DNA of 64,000 nt, from contig CM057462.1 of assembly GCA_030035585.1 (NCBI GenBank), positions 120,089,234-120,153,233 on the forward strand. The letters run 5' to 3'. The number at the start of each line of letters is the position of its first letter. Within the stretch, counting starts at the first letter, position 1. This DNA comes from Dugong dugon (lineage: Eukaryota > Chordata > Mammalia > Sirenia > Dugongidae). The translations under genes were made by a program, and so were the position numbers. The notes below the pieces were generated by a model, which saw nothing but the letters and a program-made list of their open reading frames with translations, was not told where the DNA came from and made no database searches. This document shows, piece after piece, positions 1-10,804 of this stretch.

Positions 1-689
1 ATGGAGGCCACAGCTGTGAGGAGCTGAGCTCTGACTTCTATCCATAGAGTTGCCAGAAGAACATTGTTGAGCACACCACAACCTAGACTCTTAAAAGGGC
101 TCCAATCCTTCTCAGAGGTTTAAATGTATGAAATATAGGCTGTGTAGAATGAATAAGTCACTAAGAACAGTGAATTAATTGAACATGTAATGCAGCTTTT
201 AAAAAATCTACCATGGAAACTCTTTGAAAGTAAAACAAAACAACACACACACACACATATATACAAAAACGTGTGTGCGAGTGAATAACCCATCCAAAAG
301 AAAAAAAAAAAAAAAAACTTACCCCTTCCCTTGGTTTCACTGGAGAGGAATAAGGCTTGAAACGTGACTTCTGCCACATTGGTAATAACATGATTAGGTT
401 TACAAGGTGGAACTGTGATGGAAAGAAGATATTTGTTCCTGATTTATTCCCACGTTAGGGCTTCATATGCATGATGTAACATGATCTCAGTAACTACTAA
501 CAGCCCAAACATTTACGTGCGCTGACTCTCAGGCCTTCCCAGCTTACTGAGGAACTGTGGGCATGAGTAGGTTGGCTTTGGGAATCCCATACACAAACAC
601 TGGTTTTGGGAGTATGTGAAGGATGCAAGATAACAGACATCTAAACCACAATCCATCCTTTGAGTCATCCTCAGTGCTTCCCCTCCTTT
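1..689. other. Stretch without gene; simple repeats
   Basis: I see no gene or clear transposon here. An (AC)n tract at about 242-257 runs into a short AT stretch, and a pure A-run of 17 lies at 301-317. Two short reading frames on the minus strand read through the A-run as poly-Phe and are not credible. Confidence 0.6.
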
Positions 690-1012
690 AGGTCCACAAC
701 TAGTTGGTCAATAAGATCTATCTGCTTCCTGGGCATCTTTAGATCCGACCCCTCCTGCCCTACTCAGTACCACTGCCATGATCTCTTGCTGGGAGTGTTT
801 CAGCCTCCTTACTGATCTTCCTTGTTTCTCTTTTGACCTCTTTCACTCTGTTCTTTATACCATCCCCATAATAATCTTTCTAAAGCACAAATCAGCTCAT
901 ATCACTCCCTTGCCTAACAATCTCTGATGTCCTGCGATTGCCCACAGGATAGAATTCAAACTCCTCCAAGAGCCTTTGATAGTCTGGGAGTCTATCTGTC
1001 TGCATTCTGCCA
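690..1012 (+). repeat. L2 LINE fragment (sense)
   Basis: This resembles the 3' half of LINE-2, with L2-type wording such as 'aaatcagctcatatcactcccttg' reduced by mutation and a 'gataga-attcaaactcct' segment. It has no open frame and is old and diverged. The family call is by eye; the borders are approximate. Confidence 0.55.
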
Positions 1013-1014
1013 TT

Positions 1015-1195
1015 GGTTAGTGTTTAGCCTTAATCTCTCTAAGCCTCAGTTTCCTCATCCATAAAGTAGAGATAATAATAGTACTGATCTCACAGGGTTG
1101 TTTTGGGGGTTCGATGAGATAAGATAAGTAAAAGTCTTAGCACAGTCCCAGACACAGAAGAAATGCTAAATGAAGGCTGTTATTATTTCCCCCAG
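1015..1195 (+). repeat. MIR SINE (sense)
   Basis: The MIR core and 3' part are recognisable: 'cctcagtttcctcatc', an AT-rich 'gataataatagta' block, 'cacagggttgtttt', then 'gcacagtccc.agacaca' and 'aatgctaaatgaa..ttattatt'. The tRNA-like head is missing or too diverged to see. Confidence 0.8.
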
Positions 1196-1309
1196 CCCAT
1201 AGCCTTTGCATTCCAACTACATTAAACCACTTTCAGTTCCTGGAATATATCATGTTTCATATCTCAGTGACTTTATACCTGAGGTTTTCATTTTGTGATC
1301 TTTTTAATT

Positions 1310-1690
1310 CATTCATCAGATATTTCTTGAACACCTACACATGCCTGTGGCATCAGCACCAATTTATTGAGTGCCAGAGACATGGCAATGATCAAGATGG
1401 ATAGGTACTAGGTCTTGTGAAAGTTTACATTCTAGAAGTGAGGATCTAGACAATAAAATTTTGTAAATAATTCAATATTATAATTCTTTTAATATTTAAT
1501 ACTAAATAAAATATGGTTTTGTCCTTGAAGACAATAAATCAGGGTAATGGTATGGAGGTGGCAGACTGAGCTATTCATTTTTGGAGATCAGGGCAGTTTT
1601 CTCTGTGACAATAATAAGAAGGAGCCTGCTGTTAGATGTTCTGGAGAATGAACAAGCCTTGAGCACTAAAGTCATTACAATGTAAGAAAC
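1310..1690 (-). repeat. L2 LINE 3' region (antisense)
   Basis: Reads like the complement of the L2 3' end: 'tattgagtgccagagacatgg', 'gtttacattctagaagtgagg' and later a degraded 'gaga-tcagggcagtttt'. It has no coding capacity. Low similarity makes the ends uncertain. Confidence 0.5.
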
Positions 1691-1965
1691 AACTGGTTAG
1701 TCAGCTGAATGCCAAATATAAATATACATTCATGGATTATTTACCAATATAGTTAGCTAACTCATTTGAAATTCTCTGTTCTCTTTATATAAAATGCTCA
1801 TATTGCTGTTCTCAGATGAATTGTGAAAATTATTTCTAGTAACATACTTTTAGAAATCAACTGCATTTGGTGTTTTTATTTTTATTAACATAGATTTTTA
1901 CTCAGATATTACAGTTTTCCAGATAGTGTGTAGAAAAAAGTTTACCTATTTTAAATATAGATATG

Positions 1966-2883
1966 TTGTTGTTAGTTGCTGTTGAGGTGGCTCTGACTCA
2001 TGGTGACATTATGTATAACAGAATAAAACATTGCCCAGTCCTGTGCCATCTTCATGATCGTTGGTATGTTTGAGTCTATTGGTGTGGCTATTGTATCGAT
2101 CCTTCCCACTGAAGGTTTTCCCCCACTTTCACTGACCCTCTACTTTACCAGCCATGAAGTCGTTTTCTAGCAATTGGTCTTTCCTGATGATATGTCCAAA
2201 GTAAGTGAGTCGAAATCTCATCATTCTTGCTTCTAAGGGGAATTCTGGTTGTATTGCTTCTAAGAATTATTTGTTCAGTCTTCTGGAAGCCTATGGTATA
2301 TACAATATTCTTTACTACCGCCACAATTGAAATGCATCAATTCTTCTTCTGTCTTCCTTTTTCATTGTCCAGCTTTTGCACGTATATGAGGCGTTTGAAA
2401 AGAACACCATGGCTTGGGTCAGGCACACCTTAGTCATCAAAGTATTATCTTTGCTCTTTAAAACTTTAAAGAGGTCTTTTACAGCAGAATTGCCCAATGT
2501 AATGTCATTTGATTTCTTGACTGCTGCTTCCATGGACATTGACTGTTGATCCAAGTAGAATGAAATCCTCGACAACTTCAAATTCTTCTCCATTTATCAT
2601 GATGTTGTTTAGTAGCCCAGTTGTGAAGAGTTCATTTTCTTCATGTTCAGGTATAATCCATATTGAAGGCTGTAGTCTTTGACCTTCATCAATAAGTGCT
2701 TCAAGTCGTCTTTATTTCGGGCACACAGGAGTGTGTCATCTGCATATTGCAGCTTGTTAATGAGTCTTCCTCCAATCTTGAAGCCACGTTCTTCTTCAGA
2801 TAGTCCAGCTGCACAGATTATTTGTTTAGCATACAGATGGAATAAGTAATGTGAAAGGATACAACCTGTTGCATGCCTTTTCT
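1966..2883 (-). mobile_element. 5'-truncated RTE (BovB-like) LINE, antisense
   Basis: The complement encodes the C-terminal half of a BovB-type reverse transcriptase followed by the RTE 3' end. The RT catalytic YADDT motif lies at about 2728-2745 (complement). Downstream segments resemble the IDAFQLW and LTQAMVF stretches seen in the other RTE copies in this window. The + strand starts with the complement of the CAA-repeat tail (TTGTTGTTAG). A 12-bp target duplication, AATATAGATATG, flanks it exactly at 1954-1965 and 2884-2895, so both ends are fixed: this is a single 5'-truncated insertion of 918 bp. Frameshifts and stops break the frame; the longest remnant is 92 codons (2315-2593). Confidence 0.9.
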
Positions 2884-2924
2884 AATATAGATATGAATAC
2901 AGGTAAAATAATTATATTTATGAT

Positions 2925-3125
2925 AACTGCTATCACTTAATGAGTTTCTAGTATCAGGTACTGTGCTAGGAGTTTCGTAATTATTATTTTTAAAGTCACA
3001 AAACAATCCTAGGGGATAGAAATTATTAGTCCCATTTTTTAAAGTTAAGAATGACTTGCTCAAAGTCATAGGTAGTAAATGACAGTCAATATCTAAACTC
3101 AACTTTGAGTTTAAGGCCATGGTAT
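2925..3125 (-). repeat. MIR SINE (antisense)
   Basis: Complement of MIR: 'caggtactgtgctaggag', a 'cacaaaacaatcctagggga' block, 'tattagtcccatttttt' and 'aagtcataggtagtaaatg'. It follows the RTE insertion closely. Confidence 0.7.
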
Positions 3126-3239
3126 TATTTCTGTATTACAGAGGATTGTGTTCTAGCTAATGTTTAACTCATCAATATAGTAATGTCTAACACAGTACTG
3201 AGGTACTATTAAACAATTATTATCAAACATCTTAATAAC

Positions 3240-4690
3240 AGCTGTCCTCAACATCATTAACCATGAGGGAAATGTAAATTAAATCGCAATGAGATATCAC
3301 TACGTACTCACTAGAGTGGCTACAATTAAGAAGACTGATAATACCAAGGGTTGGAGAGGATGTAGACTATCTGGAACTCTCATGTATTGCTAGTGGGAAA
3401 GTAAAATGGTGCAACTACTTTTTTTTTAATTGTTGTGCTTTAAGTGAAAGTTTACAATTCAAGTTAGTCTCTCAAACAAAAATTTATACATACACTGTTA
3501 TGTGACCCTAGTTGCTCTATACTCTAACAGCACACTCCTCCTTTCCACCCCTGATTTCCCGTGTCCATTCAACCAGCTCCTGATCGTCTCTGCCTTCTCA
3601 TTTCACCTGCGGACGGTAGCTGCCCATTTAGTCTCATGTATCTACTTGAACTAAGAAGCACACTCTTCATAAGTTATCATTTTATGTCCTATAGTCCAAT
3701 CTAACCTTTGTCTGAAGAGTTGGCCTCGGGAATGGTTTTAGTTTTGGGCTAACAGAGAGTCCGGGGGCCATGTCTTCTGGGGTCCCTCCAGTCTCAGTCA
3801 GACCTCTAAGTCTGGTCTTTTTACTAGAATTTGAGTTCTGTACTCCACTTCTCTCCTGCTCCATCAGGGACTGTCTGTTGTGTTCCCTGTCAGGGTGGTC
3901 ATTGTTGTAGCTGGGCACCATCTGGTTCTGGTCTCAGGCTGATGAAGTCTCTGGTTTATGTGGCCCTTTCTGTCTCTTGGGCTAATACCTTCCTTGTGTC
4001 TTTGGTGTTCTTCATTCTCCTTTGCTCTAGGTGGGTTGGGACCAGTTGATGCATCTTTGATGGCCAGTGCAACTACTTTTGAAGATAGTTTGGCAGTTTC
4101 TTATAAAGTTAAACAGGCAGCATATGACTTAGCAATTACGCTATTAGGTTACTACCCAAAGTAAGGAAAAGCATTATGTCAAGACAAAGATTTATGTATT
4201 AATATTCATGGCAGATTAATTCATAATAGCTCAAAACTGGAAGCAGCTCAAATATCTGTCAACAGGTGAATGGATAAATTGTGGTACATTCCTATAAAGG
4301 AATACTACTTTGGCAATACAAAAGAATGAACCACTAATACATGCAACGATATTAATAAATCTCAAAAAAATTATGCTGAGCCTAGAAGGCAGATATAAAT
4401 GTTTGATTCCACTTATAAGAAACTCTAGAACAGGCCAAACTAATTCATAGGGACAGAAAATAGACCAGTAGTTGACTAGGACTAGGTGTTTGTGTGCTTG
4501 TGGAGGATGGGGATGAGGAATGACTGGAAAGAGGGAACTATTTGGAGTGATGGAAATGTTCTATAACTTGATTAGGGTGATGGGTATATATATTTGTACC
4601 ATCTTATGGGTACATTTTATTGGATGTAAATGATAACTTCAATAAAGTTGATTAAAATTATCAAATGGTTAGCCTAACAAAAACTAAATA
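3240..4690 (+). mobile_element. Ancient L1 3' ORF2 remnant (sense), interrupted
   Basis: Both halves (3240-3408 and 4081-4690) match the end of L1 ORF2. The first reads like the GNIKWNHNEISLHTHSSG region; the second contains the 'aacaggtgaatggataaa' and 'tactttggcaataca-aaagaa' segments typical of L1 ORF2 C-termini. The element is full of stops. It was split by a younger antisense L1 3' end (3423-4066). Confidence 0.75.
3423..4066 (-). mobile_element. 5'-truncated L1 3' UTR insertion (antisense)
   Basis: The insertion begins with a T-run (complement of the poly(A) tail) and continues as the antisense of the afrotherian-type L1 3' UTR. The same kind of sequence recurs at 32150-33100. It sits inside an older L1. 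A 14-bp duplication, GTGCAACTACTTTT, lies at 3409-3422 and 4067-4080, which is the signature of target-primed reverse transcription. Small reading frames here (3682-3921, 3831-4049) are by-products of UTR sequence. Confidence 0.85.
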
Positions 4691-4854
4691 CAAAGAAATC
4701 CATTACCCAAGTGAGAGTTAAATTAGTTAATTCAATCATTAGAATCAAAATCATGTTACAATCATGAACTTAAACATGACTTTGCACTTCAAGTGGGTAT
4801 TTGAATGTTTCAATATAAATTGAATATAATCCAGCTAGTTTGGGACATTATCTA

Positions 4855-5860
4855 GCATTTCTGAATTTTAAGATCATTTAATGATTTCCTCTGTGGCAAG
4901 CACTGTGCTAGGTCTTGGAGAAACAATCATAAAAGACAATTTCATTAGTAAGATAGGTAAGAAAAAAGACAATTACAATATAGTGTAATAAATGTTTTAA
5001 TAGAGTTATCCACAAAGTGGAGCTCTGGTGGCATGGTAGTTAAGAGCTCGGCTGCTAACCAAAAGGTCGGCAGTTCAAATCCACCAGCTGCTCATTGGAA
5101 ACCTTATAGGCAGTTCTGTCCTATAGGGTCTCTATGAGTCATAATCGACTCGACAGCAACTGGTCTGGTTTTTTTAAATACACAAAACGCTATGGGGCAC
5201 AAAGGAAGGGCCATAACATTTTTGACTTGGGCAATTGGGTAGAAGACGAGGGGGTTTGGAAGAAATAATGAGTTCCATTTAGAACATGTAAGCTTGCAGT
5301 GCCTGTGATCTATCAAGTGGAGATGCTGAGTAAGAGTTTGGATATAAAGGTTAGGCGTTTCCTTGTTGCCAAAGAAATACATTTATGAATTAGCACGTGT
5401 GTAGTAACTGAAGTCATGAAAATAGATGAGATTGCTAGAGGACAGAGTATAGAATGAGGAGAGAACTGAGGACAACATATTTAAGGTTCAAGAGAAGGAG
5501 GAAGAACTCTTAAATGAGTCTGGCAAGGAGTAGACAGTGCTATCAACAGAGAGTTTCAAGTTGGAGGGAGTATCCCCTGTGTCAACTGATGCAGAGAAAT
5601 CAAGGAGGATAAGATTTGGCAACTAGTTAGACACAGGCAAGGGCAGTGGAGGTGGGAGCAGAGGCCAGACTGAGTGGTGAGAAAGTGGAAATAGTGGGTG
5701 CTGGAAGCTGTGGAAGGCAGACAGAGCAAAAGTCAGACAGGACCATGGGGCAGGGAGTTTTAATAATAAATATTGGAGAGGCTGAAGCCCAGAGAGATGA
5801 ATGGCTGACATTTCTGTTGACTTGATTATAAATCCAGACAAGTGTGCAAATTTCACCTCT
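4855..5860 (-). repeat. L2 LINE 3' region (antisense), split by a SINE
   Basis: Complement of L2: 'gcaagcactgtgctaggtct', 'gaaacaatcataaaagac', then after the SINE a 'gctatggggcacaaag' stretch and segments such as 'caaggagga' and 'ggtgggagcagaggcca'. It is old, has no open frame, and its boundaries are approximate. Confidence 0.55.
5019..5175 (+). mobile_element. AfroSINE-type tRNA-derived SINE (sense)
   Basis: The head is GGAGCTCTGGTGGCATGGTA and then a Pol III B-box-like GTTCAAATCC at 5073-5082. It is followed by 'ctgctcattggaaacctta', the RTE-like tail 'tatgagtcataatcgactcg' and a T-rich end. It is inserted into an L2. Near-matching flanks (cacaaagt and cacaaaac) are a weak target duplication. 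Confidence 0.85.
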
Positions 5861-5864
5861 ATCC

Positions 5865-7690
5865 ATGAGACATAAGTTAGTAAAATTAACGCTAGTGTTA
5901 AATAAAAAATCTTAACTTGGCACCAGGACTAGAGCCCATAATAAAAGGGCTGCCATCACTGAGCACCTCCGTGTGCCTGGCACTGGGCTTGTGCCTTCCA
6001 TAAATTGGTCTCTGTGACTTGCCTGCTTCTGGATACTGTGGTAAGGATGAACTCCAGCCATGTGAATTTCTTTGAAGTGAATGCAAGGAAGGCCAAATGC
6101 CCATTAGGACAATGCTGTTCTTGGAAGGCACTTTGATATAAATTATTTTCATGCAGAAACTCAGCTTTTTTTGGTGCTGCTCATGCTTTTGAGATATCAC
6201 ACCACGCCTTCAGTTCTCAGGGCCAAGCCGACAGCTGCACTTAATTGCCCCTTACCTGAAGGTAAATGCTATGGCAGCAGCCGCTTCCCCTTTGGTGGCA
6301 CAATATGCAACAGCATAGAGTTAACATCGGCTTGGAGAATGGACTGTGGCTCAGTGTCATTGCATTTCAGATCCAAATAGAAGAGTAAATGTCCTGCTAT
6401 CAAGAACCTAATTCCAATATTTATCCCTCCTGGTAGCTCTCAATTTCCAACTACTAAATGAAAGGGCATTAAGTACTACCCTACATTTGTATATGTGGGT
6501 ATTTGTGAGCACTACTGTACACATCATCAAAATTCTATTTATATTTCATAATCACATACATTGCCCAGTGTAATTTATATGTAGAGGTTGTTTACTTTGA
6601 AAAAAGAGAGCTAATAATTTTGTTTGACTGAATCACATAGTTTAGAAAAGTTTTCAAGAGTCCGTAATACAGTGTACTTTTAATTTAGTATAATGCTACC
6701 TACCTTAATTTGCATTTATCCTTTCAACGTGGTCCAGTTAAAAATTTTAAAAAAAAACTTTTCTCTAGGATTATATTCTTTAGGTAATATTAGGAAAGTA
6801 AAAAACAACAGCCCATTAAACATTTGAACCATAAGATTAAGTCCTATTCTATTTAAGGGATTGTACAGGCCAAGTTAGGGGAGAGCCCTAGTCTATATCT
6901 AATGTGTATAGAGTCATCCTTAAGCAGAAAGTTTCTATTCTTTTAAGGTTAAACACATATCATTAAGTAATACTGCTTGATAAAATAATTTCTAGAGAGA
7001 TTTTTATGAACTGACATTCTGATAGGACAAAGGAATTTATTTTATAGTAGAATATAAAAAAAATCATGCTCACTTTAACAAAATTGCTACAGATATGCCT
7101 TTTATTTCCTTACTGCAAAAGAATCTATAGTATGATTTAGTCACCAACTGGACAGAGGAAAAGTATTGGATAAATTAGAAGCTGATTTACAGGAAACCTG
7201 AGAAAGAAAAGTTGATACTCCGCATCTTCAAGTGATTTGCATAAAATAATTCAGGCTTCCAGACTGTCCAAGGTCTGAAGTAATAGTCAGATGTGCAGAA
7301 CTCAGGAGCCAGTGAAAGTGAATCCAGTTCAAAGGAAAGAAGAGAGCCACACTGGAACACATTTATGGATTGACAAATTTTGAGTAACATTTTAATCTCT
7401 GTGACTTAAGTAAATAAGAAAACTTCATAAACCATAGATAGTCTGACAACTTGCCCCTTAGCTGAACAGGGATAGGCTTCTGAAAGAGGTAGTCTTTGCT
7501 GAATTTCCTATCCTTTAAAGTAATTAAATACTTTGGAAAAAAATTAGGGTGATAGCATCATAATGAACCCAAACTACATTTCCGTGGTATACCACCTGGC
7601 CTCGAGGACTTCTTAAGATCCTCCATCCTGAGAAACAGAATTTCTACTACGGTCCAGTCAAATTTTCCTGAGGAGTGAAGAGGAAATGGT
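5865..7690. other. Unassigned AT-rich DNA
   Basis: No gene or confidently recognised repeat. The short reading frames at 5898-6200 and 6171-6380 have no recognisable domain, no splice context I can defend and oppose one another. This may be unique sequence or very old repeats. Confidence 0.5.
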
Positions 7691-7694
7691 CAAC

Positions 7695-7895
7695 ATCTGC
7701 TACACTCTGGGCACTGTTAGATGCACTGTCTAATCTAAGTCACACAACAACCTTGAGAAATATCAGTATCTCTACTTTACAGATGAAGAACTTCAGTCTC
7801 AGAGACATTGACTGACTTGCCCAAGGTCACATAACTAGTTAAATCAGTGGCAGGGCCTCAATTAGAATAAAAGTCTGGCTCCTTTCTAAACACCA
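7695..7895 (-). repeat. MIR SINE (antisense)
   Basis: A good MIR complement: 'ctttacagatgaagaactt', 'gacttgcccaaggtcacata', 'actagttaaatcagtggcag' and a 'gtctggctcc' head remnant. Confidence 0.8.
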
Positions 7896-8160
7896 TGTAA
7901 GCTCTAAGATAAAACTTTCTTGATTTGATTTGGTAGCTATTTTTAATCACATATTTAAGCCACTATTTGAAACAGGATACATCTGGAATATGAGGTTGAC
8001 CTAGGCACACATCCTCTGACCCTACCTTGCATCTTGCAGCAATACATCGAAGAGAACCTCAGGGAGAACATGCCAGCAATTCCAGGACATTGGTTCTGAG
8101 ACTATGCATTCCCCATATCTCCAGGGACCAAGAAGGTTCGCTTCATTTTCTGTGGCTACC

Positions 8161-8326
8161 AAAAAATCCAAACCAAGCCCATTGCCACAGTGTCGATTCC
8201 AACTCATAGTGACCACGCAGGACAGAGTAGAACTGCCCCATAGGTTCCCAAGAAGCAGCTGGTGGATTTGAATCACCGACCTTTTGGTTAGCAGCTGAGC
8301 TCTTAACCAAGTGTGCTAAAGGACCA
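8161..8326 (-). mobile_element. AfroSINE-type SINE (antisense)
   Basis: The complement of the tRNA-headed SINE. The RTE-like tail appears as 'gattccaactcatagtgacc', then 'gtagaactgccccatagg', the B-box complement 'ggatttgaatcaccgacc' and the degraded head 'cttaaccaagtgtgctaaag'. A small overlapping reading frame (8022-8276) is the SINE itself. Confidence 0.85.
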
Positions 8327-8580
8327 ACCTTTGCTTGAAGCCCGAGTCAGAGATTATGGCTGCTATGGCAGGAGACACTAATGGGTCCCCCTGGATAAGC
8401 ACATCTGCTCCCTAATGGCTCAATGTTATTAATAACAACCATACTTCAAACAAAGTGACAAAGAAAGAGTAAAAATAAGTGATTATTAAATATGTACCAG
8501 GAAAATGAACATAAAAAGAAAACATAGCAGCAATATTAATATTAGACTAGACAGAATCTGAGGCCAAAAGCTTTAAATTG

Positions 8581-9015
8581 GAGAAGGAGGGACTGAATGT
8601 GTCCCTCATCAAGGTATGTGTAAGTCCTAACCCCTTGTACCCGTGAATGTGACCTTGTTTAGAAATAGGATCTTTGAAGATGTTATCAATAAAATTAACG
8701 TGTGATCATTCCAAAGCAGAGTGAGTTCTAATCTCATCTGAGTGCTGTCCTGATAAGGAGAAAGGGCTCAGAGAGACACAAAGGGGAAGACAGCCATGTG
8801 AAGATACACGAACAAGCCAAGGAACCCATGGGGCTACCAGGAGCTGGAAGAAAACAAGGAAGGATCTTCCTTTACAATGGACAGAGAGAGCATGGCCCTT
8901 CTCACGCCCTAAATTCAGAGTCCTAGCTCCCAGAACTGTGACACAGTAAGTTTCTGTTCTTATAAGCCATCGAGTTTGTGGTATCTTGTTATGGCAGCCC
9001 TAGGAAATTAATACA
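8581..9015 (+). mobile_element. MLT1/MST-type solo LTR (ERVL-MaLR, sense)
   Basis: A MaLR LTR is recognisable from 'gactgaatgtgtccctc', 'cctaaccccttgtaccc', 'gaatgtgaccttgttta', 'gagagacacaaaggggaaga' and the end 'gttatggcagccctagga', closing with AATACA at 9010-9015. No internal proviral sequence adjoins it, so it is a solo LTR. Confidence 0.8.
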
Positions 9016-9039
9016 GAGGGATACTATGGAATGATAAAA

Positions 9040-9980
9040 GATACAATTAACAAAGAAGATATAACATAGTATTTTTGTGCCATGTAACACAGCACCATAA
9101 CAACTCTTAGAAAATAGAACTTTAGAAACATAATAACATATGTATATATTTGATAGATATAAACATAGAAATCTGTATCTTAAAAACAGTGAATACAAAT
9201 TTTTATTCTAATTTTGATATTTGGTTGTGTATTTGGCTATAAATAACATTCATACATTCCAGAAAGCAGAATTATAATCCAGTAAACTCAGAAATCAACA
9301 ATAAAAAAGGAGTAAACATTTAACCACTAAAAATTAAGAAACACTCTAAAATACATGAGATACAGCTAAGGCTACACAAGAAGGAAAATTTATATCTTTT
9401 ATTGCTGAAATTATATGATTTAACTTTAAATATGAGAAAAAGAGTAACAAAATAAACCAAAAGAATGTAGGACACATGAATTAATAAAGATTAAAATAAT
9501 GAAACATACAAACTAACCCCCAAAAATAGAAGACAATTAAGAGCTGAAAAGACCCAGCAAGCCTGACTAAAAAGAAAACAAAAATACATGAAATTAGTAA
9601 TGAGAAAGATAGCATAGATACTGGATAGATTAAAAGAGATATTAGAAAAGATTACGTGTGATGACATGGTAATCAATTTGAAAATCTGGAAGAAATATAC
9701 GATTTTCTATAAAAATGTACCAACATTGATCCAACAAGAGGTTAAAAAAAAAAACCTGAACAGACCCATAGCTATAGACTAGATTGCAAGACTGGAAGAT
9801 TTTGTAATTGGGTTCTATTTAACCCTTAAAATCAGGCAATACCTATATTACTTGTGTTATTCCAGGCCATAGAAAATCGTGGCAAACTCACTGATTCATT
9901 TTAGGAAGGTAGCAGAACTCATACAAACAGTACATACAAATCACAGCATTATTGAAAAATAAACCCAATAAAAAGCATCA
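9040..9980 (+). mobile_element. Ancient L1 ORF2 remnant (sense)
   Basis: Old L1 words survive, for example 'aaataaaccaaaagaatgta' and 'aacctgaacagacccatagc', which match the RT-upstream part of ORF2. The later 'tggcaaactcactgattcat' fits L1 as well. Stops occur in all frames, so the copy is badly decayed. Confidence 0.55.
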
Positions 9981-10048
9981 GTGCTAACTATTTTTGAAAC
10001 AAATATATATGAATAGTACCAAAATTCTGCCTAACTGCTCCTGTGACT

Positions 10049-10173
10049 GTTGTTGTGTGCCACCTAGTAGACTCCAACCTATAGTGATCTATAGGAGAGA
10101 GTAGAACTGCCCCATAGGGTTTCCCAGGCTGTAGTCTTTCCGGGAGTGGATTGCCACATCTTTCTGCAGCAAA
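10049..10173 (-). mobile_element. 5'-truncated SINE (antisense)
   Basis: This is the tail-proximal part of the SINE subfamily that carries a 'gtagtctttccgggagtgga' middle block. It starts with the TTGTTG complement of the tail. A perfect 12-bp target duplication, GCTCCTGTGACT, at 10037-10048 and 10174-10185 fixes both ends and shows the tRNA head was never copied. Confidence 0.85.
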
Positions 10174-10339
10174 GCTCCTGTGACTAGCTAGGTAGAAGTA
10201 CACCATATTGTCTAGGCAGGAAATTCTTGGGATCAGGTCCAGCCAGGAGACCATGACCTGGGTGAATACTACATTGTGTTGCTGAGATGAGATGGAGAAG
10301 CCAAGTTTTGTTCAGAAGATGCTGGTTATCGTTAGCTAA

Positions 10340-10555
10340 CATTTGCTGAATACTTACTATATGTCAGGCTTTGGGCTAAGCGCTTTTACATCATTTTCTA
10401 ATTTCATCCCCACAGCAACCCTATGAGGTAAGTGCTATTATTATCCTCATTTTAACAATGTAGAAAGAGGTTCCTAAAAGGGACACACAGTAAGGAAGTG
10501 GCAGTACCAGGATTTGAATCCTGATGAGTCAAGCCTCTGAATCAACTCTGTGTAT
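10340..10555 (-). repeat. MIR SINE (antisense)
   Basis: A nearly complete MIR complement: 'tttgctgaatacttactata', 'aagcgcttttacatcatt', 'gcaaccctatgaggtaag', 'attattatcctcatttta' and 'ccaggatttgaatcctg'. Confidence 0.85.
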
Positions 10556-10679
10556 GCTCTCTTACACTCACCCTGCTGGCATTCTCACCCCCACTGTCTT
10601 TGTATATGCTTTTCCTTTTGCCTAAAATACTTAACAAAAATAATAATATTAGTGGTAACAATAATAAGGGTTATTACTA

Positions 10680-10800
10680 AAATAATGACTGCCATCTATT
10701 GAGTAATGAATATGTTCCAGACTCTGTGCTTAGCATGGTATGTTCATTCTCATTAAACCCTCCTGAAAACCTTGTGAGCAGATTATTTACAAGTTCATCA
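10680..10800 (-). repeat. MIR SINE fragment (antisense)
   Basis: The distal MIR complement only: 'ctattgagtaatgaatatg', 'ctgtgcttagcatgg', 'cattaaaccctcctgaaaac'. Confidence 0.65.
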
Positions 10801-10804
10801 TTCT

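Noticed and set aside
242-317. (AC)n and A-run as a regulatory or coding signal
   Set aside because: Ordinary microsatellite and homopolymer; frames across them are artefacts.
5019-5110. Possible tRNA gene suggested by the B-box
   Set aside because: The sequence is a SINE head: no cloverleaf can be completed and it runs directly into the SINE body and RTE-like tail.
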